DNA of 64,000 nt from Bin87 sp034423595 (lineage in GTDB: Bacteria > Chloroflexota > Dehalococcoidia > Lucifugimonadales > UBA3495): contig OZ242258.1 of NCBI GenBank assembly GCA_965207025.1, positions 3,782,001-3,846,000 of the forward strand, given 5' to 3'. Shown one piece after another: positions 7,678 through 16,836 of this stretch. Below the pieces are notes generated by a model. It was not told where the DNA came from. It saw nothing but the letters and a program-made list of their open reading frames with translations, and ran no database searches. Made by a program: the position numbers and the translations under genes. Every line of letters starts with the position of its first letter. Within the stretch, counting starts at the first letter, position 1.

Positions 7678-7786
7678 CCTAGTACGCAAGGGGGAAATGT
7701 CATTCGGGACCGCCAGTTTCGGGGATTGCCCCTCCCCAATCCAGGATCAATGGACAGCCGGGGCCGGGAGTCCGCCAGCGATGCCT

Positions 7787-8125
7787 TCACGATTGCCAGA
7801 ACCGCCACCAAGGGCCGCGCCGTTCCTGCGCCGCCTTCAACTCGTCCACCAGTTCGCCGTTGCGCTGCCGTTCCTGCTCAAGCTGTCCCTGCAACAACTC
7901 CACCTGCGCCTCCAGGCCGCGAATCCGCTCCCGGGCCATCGCCAGCGCCGGATCAGCAGCCACGCCGTTGCCCAGCGGGTCGCCGTCCAGCATCACGTAT
8001 ACCCGGTGCCTCCGTCCGCGTGGCTCCCGTCTAACGGGCACCTCGCCGGCGGCGATGCGCCGGTTCAGCGTGGACAGGGACAGCCTCAGCTCCCGGCAGG
8101 CTTCCGCCTTGGTCAGTAGTCTCAT
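7787..8125 (-). CDS. excisionase/MerR-like HTH protein with coiled coil
   Basis: A 112-residue protein from ATG 8125, chosen because GGGAGG lies seven bases upstream; an ATG 33 bases earlier lacks one. Residues 1-35 (RLLTKAEACRELRLSLSTLN, RRIAAGEVPVRRE) match the winged HTH of excisionase/MerR-type proteins, and RGRRHRVYV is the wing. Residues about 55-100 are a coiled coil (AMARERIRGLEAQVELLQGQ...). The end is aromatic (WWRFW). Such proteins act as recombination directionality factors or as DNA-binding adaptors; position between recombinases and the relaxation-type protein fits either. Confidence 0.65.
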   Translation of the reverse strand: MRLLTKAEACRELRLSLSTLNRRIAAGEVPVRREPRGRRHRVYVMLDGDPLGNGVAADPALAMARERIRGLEAQVELLQGQLEQERQRNGELVDELKAAQERRGPWWRFWQS

Positions 8126-8362
8126 GTCCGTGCCTCCCTTTGTGTCATCGCGTTTCATCTACGGGTCAATCCTCATGTGTCATGCGTGCCAGCGCCTTTG
8201 GCGCTCTCGTGGGAGTGGTTGGCGATTCTCTCCGTAATCCCCCGATTTCTGCAACGAAATGCAAGCCGGAGGTCTTTTGGGGTCAGACAAGGTTAAGACG
8301 AGAAAAAACCATGTCATTTGCGTTGGTTTGTGGCCTCCCTACAGGAAACCCGGGGGACCGCT

Positions 8363-10387
8363 CTACCGGCAAAGTTGCACCTTGACCAGTCGCTGCAATT
8401 GCAGCCTCTCCCAGGGCTCCGGCGCGGGCGGCAGCCACGTGTCAGCCAGGATGCCATGTTGTGCGATGGTCTCCAGGTTGGAGCTGGCGAAGGGGGCGTG
8501 TTCCACGTAGCTGGCGGCGTCCTGGAAGGCGTCCTCGTCGTCGGGGGTCTCGAAGACGAACAGCACCAGGGGCAGGTCCCCGCCGTGGTCCCGGCGGGCG
8601 TAGCCGCTCTGGAAGTAGCGGCGGTAGTTCTCCAGCCTGGCGCGCACCCGGTTGGGCGTGGTGGCGCGGCGTTCGTATTCCAGGAAGCAGTGGCGGTATC
8701 CCCCGGGCAGGTCCAGGACGAAGGAAACGTCGGGGTGGACCACGTAGTTCTTGTCGTTGTGCCAGTAGCCCACGGCGGAGCGGGAGGTGGGCAGCAGGTC
8801 CAGGACGCCGTAGTCGCGGCTGCGGGCGCACTCGGCGGTGAGAGCGGCGGTCAGGGTGATCAGGGCGGCCTGGTGGTCGGGCTGGGAGGCCATGACGCGC
8901 AGGGCGGTGCCGGCATAGACCTGGGGATTGGAGACGGCGGGACCAGCGGTCCAGCGGTCCAGGACCTGCCCCACGGAGGCCCGGTCCCGGCGGGCCAGGC
9001 ACGTGAGCCCATCGTCGGTGAGCACGTGCAGTGTACCCTCGGCGCGAATTAGGCCGTGGTCTGCCAGGGAATGGAGCACCTGGTTGGCGCGGCGGCGGGT
9101 GACGCCGCCCATGAGACCGATGAGTTGGTCAGTGGTGCACAACGGCCAGGCGGCCAGCAGGTCCAGGGCCTGCTTTTCGGTCCTGGTGAGTCTGACGGCC
9201 AGGGAGTTCGTCACCTGCTCGGTCGGCTGGGGCATCAGCGCCCGCATCCGGCTGGGATACAGTTCGTCCGGGTCGGGCCTGGGACGGTCGCCGGTGTCTT
9301 GTCCCGTGCGCCGCCCCAGCCAGCCCGCGATGGCGTCCAGGGACACGTCGGGGTTGACCGTCTCGGGCAGGAAGCGGTTGACGCCGGTGCCGCACTGCTG
9401 CCAGACCTGAGCCTGGGAGTCTCCCGCCAGCAGCTCCCCCTCGGTGGCGACAAAGGTGCTGCGGTGCTCGCCGGGGTCGCCCAGGGTGCGGAAGGCCCGG
9501 CGGGTGGCCTGGTCCGAGTGGGTCAGCACCAGGGTTGCCGTGGGCCGCCGGTAATACCGCAGTTGCTCCAGGGTTCTCAAGCGGTAGCGCAGGTTGGCCG
9601 AGGACAGCACCTGCCCCTGGCGCACGACGCCCACCGAACGTCCGCCGGACAGCGTGATCAACAGGTCGTAGGGTCCCTGGCGGTGGTGGTCCACCCGGAC
9701 CGGCTGCCCCTGGGGGTCGGCGCGGGCGATCATGGCGGCCACGTGGTAGAGCACGGCCACGGCGTCCAGTCGGTCGGTGAGCAGCCGGAACCACTCCCGG
9801 GACACTGGGTACTCGCTGAGGAAGCTTTCCGTGCCGTGCTCCGCGCGGGCGGCGGCCTCGATGCCCTGCTCCGTGGGGAAGTGGCGTTGCTTCGGGTTTG
9901 GTCCCAGGCTGCCCAGGTGGTGGGAAACCGAGTCCACCAGGCCCAGGCTGGCGAGTTTCGCCAGCCGGCGGCGCAGGGTGGTGGCGGGAATCCTGGCGAA
10001 GCTGGAGAGTTCCTCCACGGTGACCAGGGGCGCGGCGCACAGCAGCCGCAGCGCGTCCTCCAGGGTCTCGGCCAGGGGCTTGGGATTGGCGGCGACGCGG
10101 CGCTGGACCTGGCGGACGGCGGTCATGGCCCATGTCGCCGCTTGTATGACGTCGGGATCGGCGCCGACGGCATTGATCACCGCCCTGGGCAGGGCACGCC
10201 CCAGGCGTCCCCGGTCCAGGCAGCGCCACAGGGTATGGCGGGATACGCCGAAATGCCGGACGGCCTGGGGTCTCCCGTGCCACAGGGCGTAGGCGCGCAC
10301 GTAGTCGCGGATGGCGTCGTCCAGGGTTGATTCGTCCTGGGTGTTGTGCTCGATCCGCGCTGGCGGTTCCGGCGGTTTGGCTTTCAA
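8363..10387 (-). CDS. replication-relaxation family protein
   Basis: A 674-residue protein. Residues about 25-60 are a small HTH (AVRHFGVSRHTLWRCLDRG). About 108-160 and 405-470 are two winged-helix domains (VTVEELSSFARIPATTLRRR; CTTDQLIGLMGGVTRRRANQ). The C-terminus, HPDVSFVLDL ... CFLEYERRAT ... RLENYRRYF, is the signature of the replication-relaxation family, with an arrangement like a PD-(D/E)xK nuclease (D, then E, then R/K). The family is found on plasmids and conjugative elements and is thought to take part in plasmid replication or mobilisation. It supports an element origin for this region. The upstream 488 bp carry no clear gene. Confidence 0.7.
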   Translation of the reverse strand: MKAKPPEPPARIEHNTQDESTLDDAIRDYVRAYALWHGRPQAVRHFGVSRHTLWRCLDRGRLGRALPRAVINAVGADPDVIQAATWAMTAVRQVQRRVAANPKPLAETLEDALRLLCAAPLVTVEELSSFARIPATTLRRRLAKLASLGLVDSVSHHLGSLGPNPKQRHFPTEQGIEAAARAEHGTESFLSEYPVSREWFRLLTDRLDAVAVLYHVAAMIARADPQGQPVRVDHHRQGPYDLLITLSGGRSVGVVRQGQVLSSANLRYRLRTLEQLRYYRRPTATLVLTHSDQATRRAFRTLGDPGEHRSTFVATEGELLAGDSQAQVWQQCGTGVNRFLPETVNPDVSLDAIAGWLGRRTGQDTGDRPRPDPDELYPSRMRALMPQPTEQVTNSLAVRLTRTEKQALDLLAAWPLCTTDQLIGLMGGVTRRRANQVLHSLADHGLIRAEGTLHVLTDDGLTCLARRDRASVGQVLDRWTAGPAVSNPQVYAGTALRVMASQPDHQAALITLTAALTAECARSRDYGVLDLLPTSRSAVGYWHNDKNYVVHPDVSFVLDLPGGYRHCFLEYERRATTPNRVRARLENYRRYFQSGYARRDHGGDLPLVLFVFETPDDEDAFQDAASYVEHAPFASSNLETIAQHGILADTWLPPAPEPWERLQLQRLVKVQLCR

Positions 10388-10875
10388 GCTGAGCGTCTCC
10401 GGAAGTAACGGTCCAATGTTCTATTGTCGCGGAGAGACGCGCTGAAAGTAATGCCCGGAGCGTCACTATGTTGCAAGCAATTTTGTGGTATGAGCGGGCG
10501 CGGCGAGATGCAGTCTCCGCCCGCGTCGGTATGGGCCTCAGCCGGACGTCTCGCGGGGAAGAGGCGTAGAATGTCGTGGGCGGGATTGCCCCGATGAGGA
10601 TGGGCAAGTTTCGTGGACCAGCTTGAAGGACGGAGAGTTGCAGGCGGCGTTCAAGAAACTGCTCGGCGGGTACTTGATGGTCGCCGCCCTGGCGTTCAAC
10701 GCTTGGCGAAGGGTTGGGGAACGGGCGAGCGTCTGACGGCAAGGCTTCGGCGGTGGGCGCCGCCGCCATCGCCATGGTGGAGTTTCGGCCGTTGAGAATG
10801 AACGCCGGAGCTGGTTGACCGATGAGCAGGCCGGCGTAGGGCATGCAACCGCCACAAACAATGGAGGGATTGACG
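10388..10875. other. 488-bp gap with a possible gene remnant
   Basis: No complete gene is seen. One plus-strand frame ending at 10737 reads LQAAFKKLLGGYLMVAALAF then NAWRRVGERASV before a stop, which looks like the C-terminal end of a small membrane protein, but there is no convincing start. The gap separates the replication-relaxation gene (leftward) from the solute-binding protein (rightward). Confidence 0.3.
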
Positions 10876-11622
10876 TTGAAGAGTTGGTTCACCCGCGCGG
10901 TTGGCGGACTACTGCTGGCAGCTATGGTCCTCCTACTGGCCGGGTGTGGCGCAACGGACACGGTGATGATTGCCACCGGCCGCGACTATCACCCCTTCAA
11001 CTTTGTCAACGACCAGGGCGAGATCGACGGCCTGGAGCGGGCCCTGGGGGACGACCTGTGCCGCCGCGCCGGTTTGAAGTACCGGTGGGTTCTGAACGAT
11101 TGGGAGACGATGATCCCGCACCTGCTGGATGAAGAGTTCGACGTCATCCTCGCCGGCATGAGCATCACCGACCAACGGGAGCGGCTGATTGACTTCACCC
11201 AAGCCTACTATCCGCCCACGCCATCGGTGTATCTGGTCCGGGCGGGAGAGGGCGACGCGGCCCTCCAGGGCAGGATCGGAGTTTCGGCGCACACCATATT
11301 TTCCGACTACCTATCGGAGCAGGGCATACCCTTTGTTCCCCTGGACCATGAATTGGACGCGGCGGACGCGGCGCTGAGCGGCGAAGTGGACGCGGTTATG
11401 GTGGACCACGGCTACGGGGTGCAGAAGCTGGCGCAGCACGCGGGACTGCTGGAGATGGCGGGGCCGCGGGTGCTGCTGGACCAAGGCTTGGGCATGGGCG
11501 TGCGCCCCGGCAGCGAGTTGAAGGCCAAGCTCAATGCTGGGCTGGCGGAGATGAAGGCCGACGGGACGCTGAACGCCCTCATCTTCAAGTGGTTGGGCGA
11601 AGACGGCTCCACCTTCGAGTAG
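10876..11622 (+). CDS. orphan family-3 solute-binding lipoprotein
   Basis: A TTG start at 10876 has GGAGGG about seven bases upstream and gives a perfect lipoprotein signal: Lys near the start, a hydrophobic run, and the lipobox LLAGC. Earlier ATGs at 10843 and 10861 are possible. The mature part follows the amino-acid-type periplasmic binding fold: DYHPFNFVNDQGEIDGLERA, DVILAGMSITDQRERLIDFT and GVSAHTIFSDYL, ending in a typical LNALIFKWLGE. Such proteins bind small polar solutes outside the membrane and deliver them to an ABC permease or a sensor. No permease or ATPase is adjacent, so its partner is elsewhere or it acts in sensing. Confidence 0.85.
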   Translation: MKSWFTRAVGGLLLAAMVLLLAGCGATDTVMIATGRDYHPFNFVNDQGEIDGLERALGDDLCRRAGLKYRWVLNDWETMIPHLLDEEFDVILAGMSITDQRERLIDFTQAYYPPTPSVYLVRAGEGDAALQGRIGVSAHTIFSDYLSEQGIPFVPLDHELDAADAALSGEVDAVMVDHGYGVQKLAQHAGLLEMAGPRVLLDQGLGMGVRPGSELKAKLNAGLAEMKADGTLNALIFKWLGEDGSTFE

Positions 11623-11661
11623 GAGACCTACTCTGTGGGGACAGTTCGGAGGTGAAGCACG

Positions 11662-11778
11662 ATGTTTCTGACCCTGATGGTACTTCTGCTGTTCGTGTGC
11701 GCCCCAGTGTTGGCGACAGAATTATGGCTGTCCAAGACACGAGGGAAGGCGCCGGGAAAACTGCGGCCGCCACATTAA
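11662..11778 (+). CDS. 38-residue single-span membrane peptide
   Basis: A short ORF with an excellent ribosome site (GGAGGTG, seven bases before ATG 11662), 39 bases after the binding-protein gene. The product begins MFLTLMVLLLFVCAPVLATE and continues with a basic tail (LSKTRGKAPGKLRPPH). One hydrophobic helix with a positive C-terminus predicts a small inner-membrane peptide. It is probably in one transcript with the solute-binding lipoprotein. No family is recognised. Confidence 0.5.
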   Translation: MFLTLMVLLLFVCAPVLATELWLSKTRGKAPGKLRPPH

Positions 11779-11862
11779 TCCTATTGATTTTGTGCCCACC
11801 TGCTTTGCTCTTGTTGTTCGTAATCTTGGAACCGCTCAGTTCTACATAGGGCTTTTTGACAT

Positions 11863-12462
11863 TCACCTTCTGGCAGCGGGCTTCGCCGGCTCGACCGCCT
11901 CTACCGCCGCGGCTTCGCGAGGTATACCTAGCCCCTCAAGAAACGTGTACACGCCTTCGACTTCCCAATCGCTGAGCACTCCGATGTACAGTCTGTTTAT
12001 GCCTTCGTCCAGGTCGATCATATGCACCCCATCCTGGTCCCATATTCCCTCTGAGTTCATCCGGTCATACCACTCGGAAAGCTGGGTGATAGTGTAACCG
12101 CCCTTGATGACGTTCAGCTCTAAGCCGGAATTGGGATCAAGCAATTCTTCAAGGGCTTGTCGGTCCTTCTCCCATTGTCCGGGATCGTTCTCATCATGTG
12201 CGATGAAGATGTTGAGAACCGTCTGCCGCTTGGAAAGGAATGCCCCTCCGAATCCGGGATTGCTCGTGGCGGCGCTCATCAGGCGGCCTCTCATGTGCTC
12301 TCTCGTGAATGACGGGTCCATATTCTTGTAGATCGACTGGTTATACCACCCGGTGGTAGATGCGTCACGGTCGCCGGACAGCCATTGCGTCCAAGCTAAA
12401 CCGACCGTGCTTGCCACCAGGATGAGGATCCAAATAATCACAATGATGTGCTTCGATCCCAT
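11863..12462 (-). CDS. membrane-anchored protein, protease-prodomain-like
   Basis: A 199-residue protein with an N-terminal membrane anchor (IIVIIWILILVASTVGLAW). The rest reads like the N-terminal part of some bacterial trypsin-like (S1) peptidases: YTITQLSEWYDRM, then IDLDEGINRLYIGV and FLEGLGIPREA, ending in a Pro/Ala/Glu tail. No protease domain follows, so it is either a stand-alone relative or a truncated gene. A purine-rich stretch (GGGAAAAGAA) precedes the ATG. The resemblance is from memory of the motif pattern and is tentative. Confidence 0.5.
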   Translation of the reverse strand: MGSKHIIVIIWILILVASTVGLAWTQWLSGDRDASTTGWYNQSIYKNMDPSFTREHMRGRLMSAATSNPGFGGAFLSKRQTVLNIFIAHDENDPGQWEKDRQALEELLDPNSGLELNVIKGGYTITQLSEWYDRMNSEGIWDQDGVHMIDLDEGINRLYIGVLSDWEVEGVYTFLEGLGIPREAAAVEAVEPAKPAARR

Positions 12463-12807
12463 TTCTTTTCCCGTGGTATTCAGCCATGACCCGGATTGCG
12501 CCGCCGCAGGGCGCGGTACGGATTCCGTCCAACTTCAGTTGAACGGTTCAAACTCCGACGCGTCTGGGTCGCGGAGGTTCTTATGCCTGAAAACATGATT
12601 GTGTTCAACTGTGTCGAAATGTAGGCCGGGCTCGTGCTGAATGTCAGCAGGCCCTAATATCAGTCGGCACAGACACAGGCCATGGTAACCGTGAACTTTG
12701 TCGCCTCCCTGGAGAACTTGGGATCCGAGGCCTTGCCCGTAAAGTCGGGTTTTGGGACCACTTTTCGGGCAACTGGTCGTCCGCCGGTGGCAAGTGCCTG
12801 GAAACTC

Positions 12808-12981
12808 TCAATGTCGAAGTATTCCAATGACCAACAAAAAACAACCGATCAACAGAGCCAATATTGATGGGCCGATGGGCTGAAAAAATGCCACATCTGT
12901 CGCGAAGGATAGGGCAATGGTAATGGCACCAGCGACTATTAGAATTGCTCCTATAACAGTTGAAGCTGACATGATTCCCAT
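12808..12981 (-). CDS. small two-span membrane protein
   Basis: A 57-residue frame with two hydrophobic helices: STVIGAILIVAGAITIALSF and GPSILALLIGCFLLVIGIL. The ATG at 12981 is preferred; an in-frame TTG at 12996 lies two bases after the stop of the upstream GIY-YIG-like gene, which suggests co-transcription. Function unknown. The next 345 bp (12463-12807) between this gene and the preceding membrane-anchored one hold no convincing gene. Confidence 0.5.
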   Translation of the reverse strand: MGIMSASTVIGAILIVAGAITIALSFATDVAFFQPIGPSILALLIGCFLLVIGILRH

Positions 12982-12997
12982 GAGGCACCCACGCAAC

Positions 12998-13543
12998 CTA
13001 ACGAACTACAACCCCTGTTGTTGGATCAATCCCACTTTCTTCGCACCAATCATAGTACGAACACAAAAAGTAATCTCTCTGGTTGACCAACTCCTTTGCC
13101 AACGGAAGGAATTCCGAGGTGAACCACTCTCCATGCGCATGGAAACCCGCGTCTTTTCCCCTCTCCTGCATACGTGATTCGACCCACAGTGCTGCCCACT
13201 TGTCGGGGTACTCAGCAATACCTGCAATGCGGAGCACCTCCGGCGAAGTCGTCTGTGCGCTCTGCAAGCGTTTCTGAGGGTTGTTAGACACACCAATTTT
13301 TATTCGGCTGTCCTCTTTTTCCCCGGCGAAGATGTACACGAATGCTGGCATGGAGCCTTCTGGGGCATCGGAATAATTCCCGCTCGCCATTTCTCTGGCT
13401 GTTTCTAAATCGTCTATGATTGGCTCCAACCAATCGTCCAAATCGTCTTTCGAGTCGCGGGCTTCAAGTTGAGTTTTCGTGATCTCGATGGCCTTGTCGA
13501 TATGAGGTAAGACAGAGCCTGTGAAATCTTCTTCCATAGCCAT
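12998..13543 (-). CDS. GIY-YIG (T5orf172/MUG113-like) protein
   Basis: A 181-residue protein whose C-terminal half matches the T5orf172/MUG113 group of GIY-YIG-like domains: FVYIFAGEKEDSRIKIGVSN, NPQKRLQSAQT, an Ala/Glu helix with ES and R residues, and HGEWFTSEF. These domains are predicted endonucleases and often come from phages and other mobile elements. The N-terminal 70 residues are helical and acidic. ATG 13543 has CGGAG eight bases upstream. A two-span membrane protein follows directly. Confidence 0.7.
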   Translation of the reverse strand: MAMEEDFTGSVLPHIDKAIEITKTQLEARDSKDDLDDWLEPIIDDLETAREMASGNYSDAPEGSMPAFVYIFAGEKEDSRIKIGVSNNPQKRLQSAQTTSPEVLRIAGIAEYPDKWAALWVESRMQERGKDAGFHAHGEWFTSEFLPLAKELVNQRDYFLCSYYDWCEESGIDPTTGVVVR

Positions 13544-13866
13544 CGATCATCTCCGGGTAGCGATGCCCTCAAATCTGTCTGCGTAGCGTACTTTTCGAGC
13601 ACAGTTCTGACCTTATGGGCAGAGACTGGAGTTTTCGGGCAAGGCCGGGATCCGAGGGTTTCGGGATTTTTGCCGTCGGCGTCGACTTTGGGAATGATGT
13701 CGATATTGGTGGAGAACGCGTCCGTCCCTGAGGAACACAACGACCGGGGACCGCTTTGGCTCCGGCCATCTCACCTTGGGCGAGACGGCGGGTCTGCTGG
13801 GGTCTGGTCAGTGGTTAAGCCTGAATCCACCGAAGATTTGAAGCTGGATGTGGGTTGATTGGGCGA
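13544..13866. other. 323-bp gap without a convincing gene
   Basis: Frames here are short and inconsistent. A minus-strand frame containing STNIDIIPKVDADG and SAHKVRTVLEKYATQTD looks protein-like but runs out of frame into the GIY-YIG-like gene, so it could be a frameshifted N-terminal remnant. No promoter or terminator stands out. Confidence 0.3.
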
Positions 13867-14187
13867 CTATGCTCCGGGCGGGCGATACGTGACCGTCCTG
13901 CCGCAGGCGTCGTCGATCTCCTCGGGAGTGATCAACTGAACAGTGCTGATGCTGAGAGCGCCCGCGGCTCCGATGGACATGGAAATGGCGGCGGCGGTTG
14001 CAACGTCCGGCAGGTCGAAGGTCAGGTACAGGTCCGCGCCGCCGAAAGCGTAGTAGAAGGACTCCAGGGTTCCGCCCTGCTCGCTGGCCAGGTCCTCAAA
14101 TACCCGGCGGCGCGAGGTGCCGCCTTCCTTCAACAGGCCCTGGAAACCCTGGCTGGTGTAATTGGCTTGAAAGAGATACTTGGGCAT
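13867..14187 (-). CDS. GYD domain-containing protein
   Basis: A 106-residue protein starting at ATG 14187 with AGGAG about nine bases upstream. MPKYLFQANYTSQGFQGLL, then ESFYYAFGGADLYLTFDLPD and a small-residue helix, is the standard pattern of the GYD family (PF08734), a ferredoxin-like fold related to PII-type and dimeric alpha-beta barrel proteins. Length is normal for the family. Its biochemical role is not known. A longer in-frame extension upstream lacks a ribosome site. Confidence 0.85.
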   Translation of the reverse strand: MPKYLFQANYTSQGFQGLLKEGGTSRRRVFEDLASEQGGTLESFYYAFGGADLYLTFDLPDVATAAAISMSIGAAGALSISTVQLITPEEIDDACGRTVTYRPPGA

Positions 14188-14424
14188 TTCCGCTGCTCCT
14201 GATTCCAAATCATTCCTTCCAGGATTTTCCCGGAAGTTCATCATCCCCGTGCCCTGCGTTGTCGGCGCGTCGCCAGTGGGAACACCTGGTCCTTTTCGGT
14301 CGGCAATACGCCCGACATTCTCCGTACGGCCCGCGAAACGTATCGACTCAGGGGCCGCCGGTTCGATTCGACCCTGCGAAGGAACCCCAGTACGGAATGG
14401 GTTGGTTTTCCTTCGCCGGAGAGT

Positions 14425-14823
14425 TCAACCGGCGCCGCCCAGCGAATCCGCCATCGCTGAACGTAGTTCGGTAAAGTCAACGGGCTTGACGACGAATCCG
14501 GAGGAGCCGCGCTCACGGGCCGCTGACATCCGCCCCGGGTCGCCATAGGCCGAAACCACCAGCGACGGCACGCCCGGCCACGCCTCCGTCAGGCAATCCA
14601 AGAGCGTCAATCCGTCCATCTCCGGCATGTTCAGGTCCGTGATGACCAGGCGGACGTCCGGGTGCTCCGCCAACACTTCCAGGGCATGGACGCCGGAACG
14701 CGCGAACACAAACTCGTAGCGGCCGCTCCGGACCTCCCGTCGCATCCGTTGGCGAAACATCACCTCGACGTCGGGCTCGTCGTCAACCACCAACACCTTC
14801 AGGGAATCTCTGAACTCGTCCAT
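14425..14823 (-). CDS. single-domain response regulator
   Basis: A 132-residue receiver domain without an output domain. Acidic pocket D14-D15-E16, phosphoacceptor D63 (ITDLNMPEMDG), Ser91 at the Thr/Ser position (VVSAYGD) and Lys113 (VVKPVDF) are all present, so it should be phosphorylatable. Stand-alone receivers work in phosphorelays or on protein targets such as the flagellar motor. No histidine kinase is nearby, so its partner is encoded elsewhere. Confidence 0.85.
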   Translation of the reverse strand: MDEFRDSLKVLVVDDEPDVEVMFRQRMRREVRSGRYEFVFARSGVHALEVLAEHPDVRLVITDLNMPEMDGLTLLDCLTEAWPGVPSLVVSAYGDPGRMSAARERGSSGFVVKPVDFTELRSAMADSLGGAG

Positions 14824-15017
14824 GAACTGCCTCCCAGTGCGGCCAGTATAGCGCGGCGAAACTCGCCTGCCAAATCTCCTATGACAGCGAACTGGAGGGG
14901 CGTGACCACTCCGCCGAGGTCAGCGCAAGTGCTGGCGGCCTTCCGGCCCTGATGCGTCAAACTGCAATCCCCTCAAGCGGTTTCCCACAGTGAGCGCCCT
15001 ATCGAGTAACTGGATTT

Positions 15018-16454
15018 TCACCTGGCGGCGACGGCCGGCAAGGGAAGGTCGGATGAGGGTTGGCCCTGATCATTGAGTTTGGGAATCAGTTCGTATCCCA
15101 GCTGCGCAGCCCGGCGTTTGGCGTTGCGCAAGGCTCTTTGACGATACTGGTTTTCGTAGTACTCCACGCCAGCATCCACGTACTTCTGACCGTATCTCAG
15201 CATCGAGTATATGATCCGGGCCAGCCTGTGCGCCGTCGCCGTGATCGCCTTCGGGGCTCCCAGATGCGCCTTCTTTCGGCGGAGGAACGCACCCAGGGCA
15301 CTGTCGGAGCGGTGCAGTGCGCTGGCCGCCATACGGAGCGCCGCAGCTGCCCGGTTGGCGCTGGGCTTGGTCCGCGAGCTGATCACCTTACCACCGGTTA
15401 TCCGGTTGTTGGGACTCAGCCCCAACCAGGACGCAAAGTGCTTGGCCGTGGGCCATTTCGTCATGTCCGTCCCGATTTCGCTCACCACCTTCAGGGCCGT
15501 ATACCCGTCCACTCCGTCTATCTCGGTCAGGTCCACGCCGGTCATCCGGAATAGGTGCGTGCGGAGGTCGAAGCGAGGCGCGTTCCCTTTGCTGCGTCTG
15601 TTCCCCGGCTTCGTAGGGAGGGAGCCTCCGCCGCTGAGGTCCTCGAACCTCTCCAACTGCTTTTCGATCTGCCGGTCGCACTCATCGATCTTGGCGTGGT
15701 AGAACCGGTAGAGTTCCAGCGCCTGGGTCAACTCGAAGATGTGCTCCTCCCTCCAGTCGCCGTGCAGCGACTTGGCTATCGTCTCTTCGTCCGCCCTGAT
15801 TCTCCGGTCCCGCAGCCCGGCCAGCTGGCCCGGATCCCGTTCCCCTCTCACGATGGCTTCGATGATGTCCATTCCGGTCTTCCCGGTGATGTCGCTGATG
15901 ACGTGCTGAAGCTTGACATTCATCTGGGTCAACGCCTTTTGCATGTGCTGGATGTGGTGAGCGGCGTACTCCACCAGCATCGACCGCTGACGCAGGTAGC
16001 TCCGCAGGCGCCGTATCTCGGCGTCGGGTCTAAACGCTCCCGACAGCAGTCCGTAGGTGTGCAGCTGTTGCAGCCACTGACAGTCTGATACGTCCGTCTT
16101 GCGGCCGGGTACGTTCTTGAGGCGACGGGGGTCCACCAGCATCACCTCCAACCCCCGCTCTTCCAAAACCCCGAACAGCGGTATCCAGTAGACTCCCGTC
16201 GACTCCATCGCCACCGTCTCCACTCCGCACTCCAGCAGCCAATCGGCCATACGGTACAGTTCCGAAGTGTAAGCTTCGAACTCTCGCACCGGCTGCTCGG
16301 ACCGGCCTTCTGACACCGCCACGAAATGACTGCTGGCGCCCACGTCGATCCCCGCCGCGTTCAGGTTGACCTGGGACAACGCCTCCGGCAGCCCATTCAA
16401 TTCCCCCCGGACCCGGCTCTTTCCTGCTCCCTTGCCCTTGTCGCGTGTGCTCAT
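15018..16454 (-). CDS. IS110-family transposase
   Basis: A 478-residue DEDD transposase. The RuvC-like N-terminal domain has D37 (GIDVGAS), E84 (MESTGVYW) and D121/D124 (GRKTDVSD). The C-terminal half contains the Tnp_20-type segment with FRMTGVDLTEIDGV and FASWLGLSPNNR, then AAAALRMAASAL where IS110 enzymes place the catalytic serine. IS110 elements have little or no terminal inverted repeat and use a structured RNA encoded in their own non-coding end to pair donor and target. The enzyme looks complete, so the element may be active. Element ends could not be defined by eye. The gap 14824-15017 before it carries nothing recognisable. Confidence 0.9.
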   Translation of the reverse strand: MSTRDKGKGAGKSRVRGELNGLPEALSQVNLNAAGIDVGASSHFVAVSEGRSEQPVREFEAYTSELYRMADWLLECGVETVAMESTGVYWIPLFGVLEERGLEVMLVDPRRLKNVPGRKTDVSDCQWLQQLHTYGLLSGAFRPDAEIRRLRSYLRQRSMLVEYAAHHIQHMQKALTQMNVKLQHVISDITGKTGMDIIEAIVRGERDPGQLAGLRDRRIRADEETIAKSLHGDWREEHIFELTQALELYRFYHAKIDECDRQIEKQLERFEDLSGGGSLPTKPGNRRSKGNAPRFDLRTHLFRMTGVDLTEIDGVDGYTALKVVSEIGTDMTKWPTAKHFASWLGLSPNNRITGGKVISSRTKPSANRAAAALRMAASALHRSDSALGAFLRRKKAHLGAPKAITATAHRLARIIYSMLRYGQKYVDAGVEYYENQYRQRALRNAKRRAAQLGYELIPKLNDQGQPSSDLPLPAVAAR

Positions 16455-16836
16455 CCCTTTCTCCCCTGTTTCGGCGTAAGCGTGTCGCCAGCCGGAGCCA
16501 TCGACTTTCTAACAATCTATCGAACGGGAGCGTCCTCCATCGGAACGTCACCAATGATGCTGCCGCAAGGCTTCCGGACCATGCTGAAAGACGGGCAACA
16601 GGCACCAATGGGCAGCCCGGTCTTTATCTGGACAACACGCTTCCCCACTAGCATACACACCTACCCAGACCCCCAGTTACTCGCCTATGCATGGCCCGCA
16701 TCCGGGCTTAACTCTGCTGAAAGGGAATTAGAAGGAGATTGCATTCTGCAATCCGGCGGTCATTCCTACTTGAATCAAGGGGTTGCCCTGCGTTCCGGTG
16801 GGAGTTGGAGTCTCGAATTTTACTGCGGGTCCATAA
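16455..16836 (-). ncRNA. candidate IS110 bridge-RNA region
   Basis: About 380 bp upstream of the IS110 transposase contain no convincing gene. In IS110-group elements the non-coding end upstream of the transposase gene encodes the bridge RNA. This stretch is the right place and size and has short hairpins, for example GATTGCA/TGCAATC at 16737-16753. I could not fold it or identify guide loops, so this is a positional call only. Confidence 0.3.

Noticed and set aside
9056..10330. Plus-strand ORF opposite the replication-relaxation gene
   Set aside because: Antisense of a gene with clear winged-helix and C-terminal family motifs.
14355..14390. tRNA or tmRNA end suggested by GGTTCGATTC
   Set aside because: The flanking bases do not form a T-stem, and no acceptor or anticodon arm is present.
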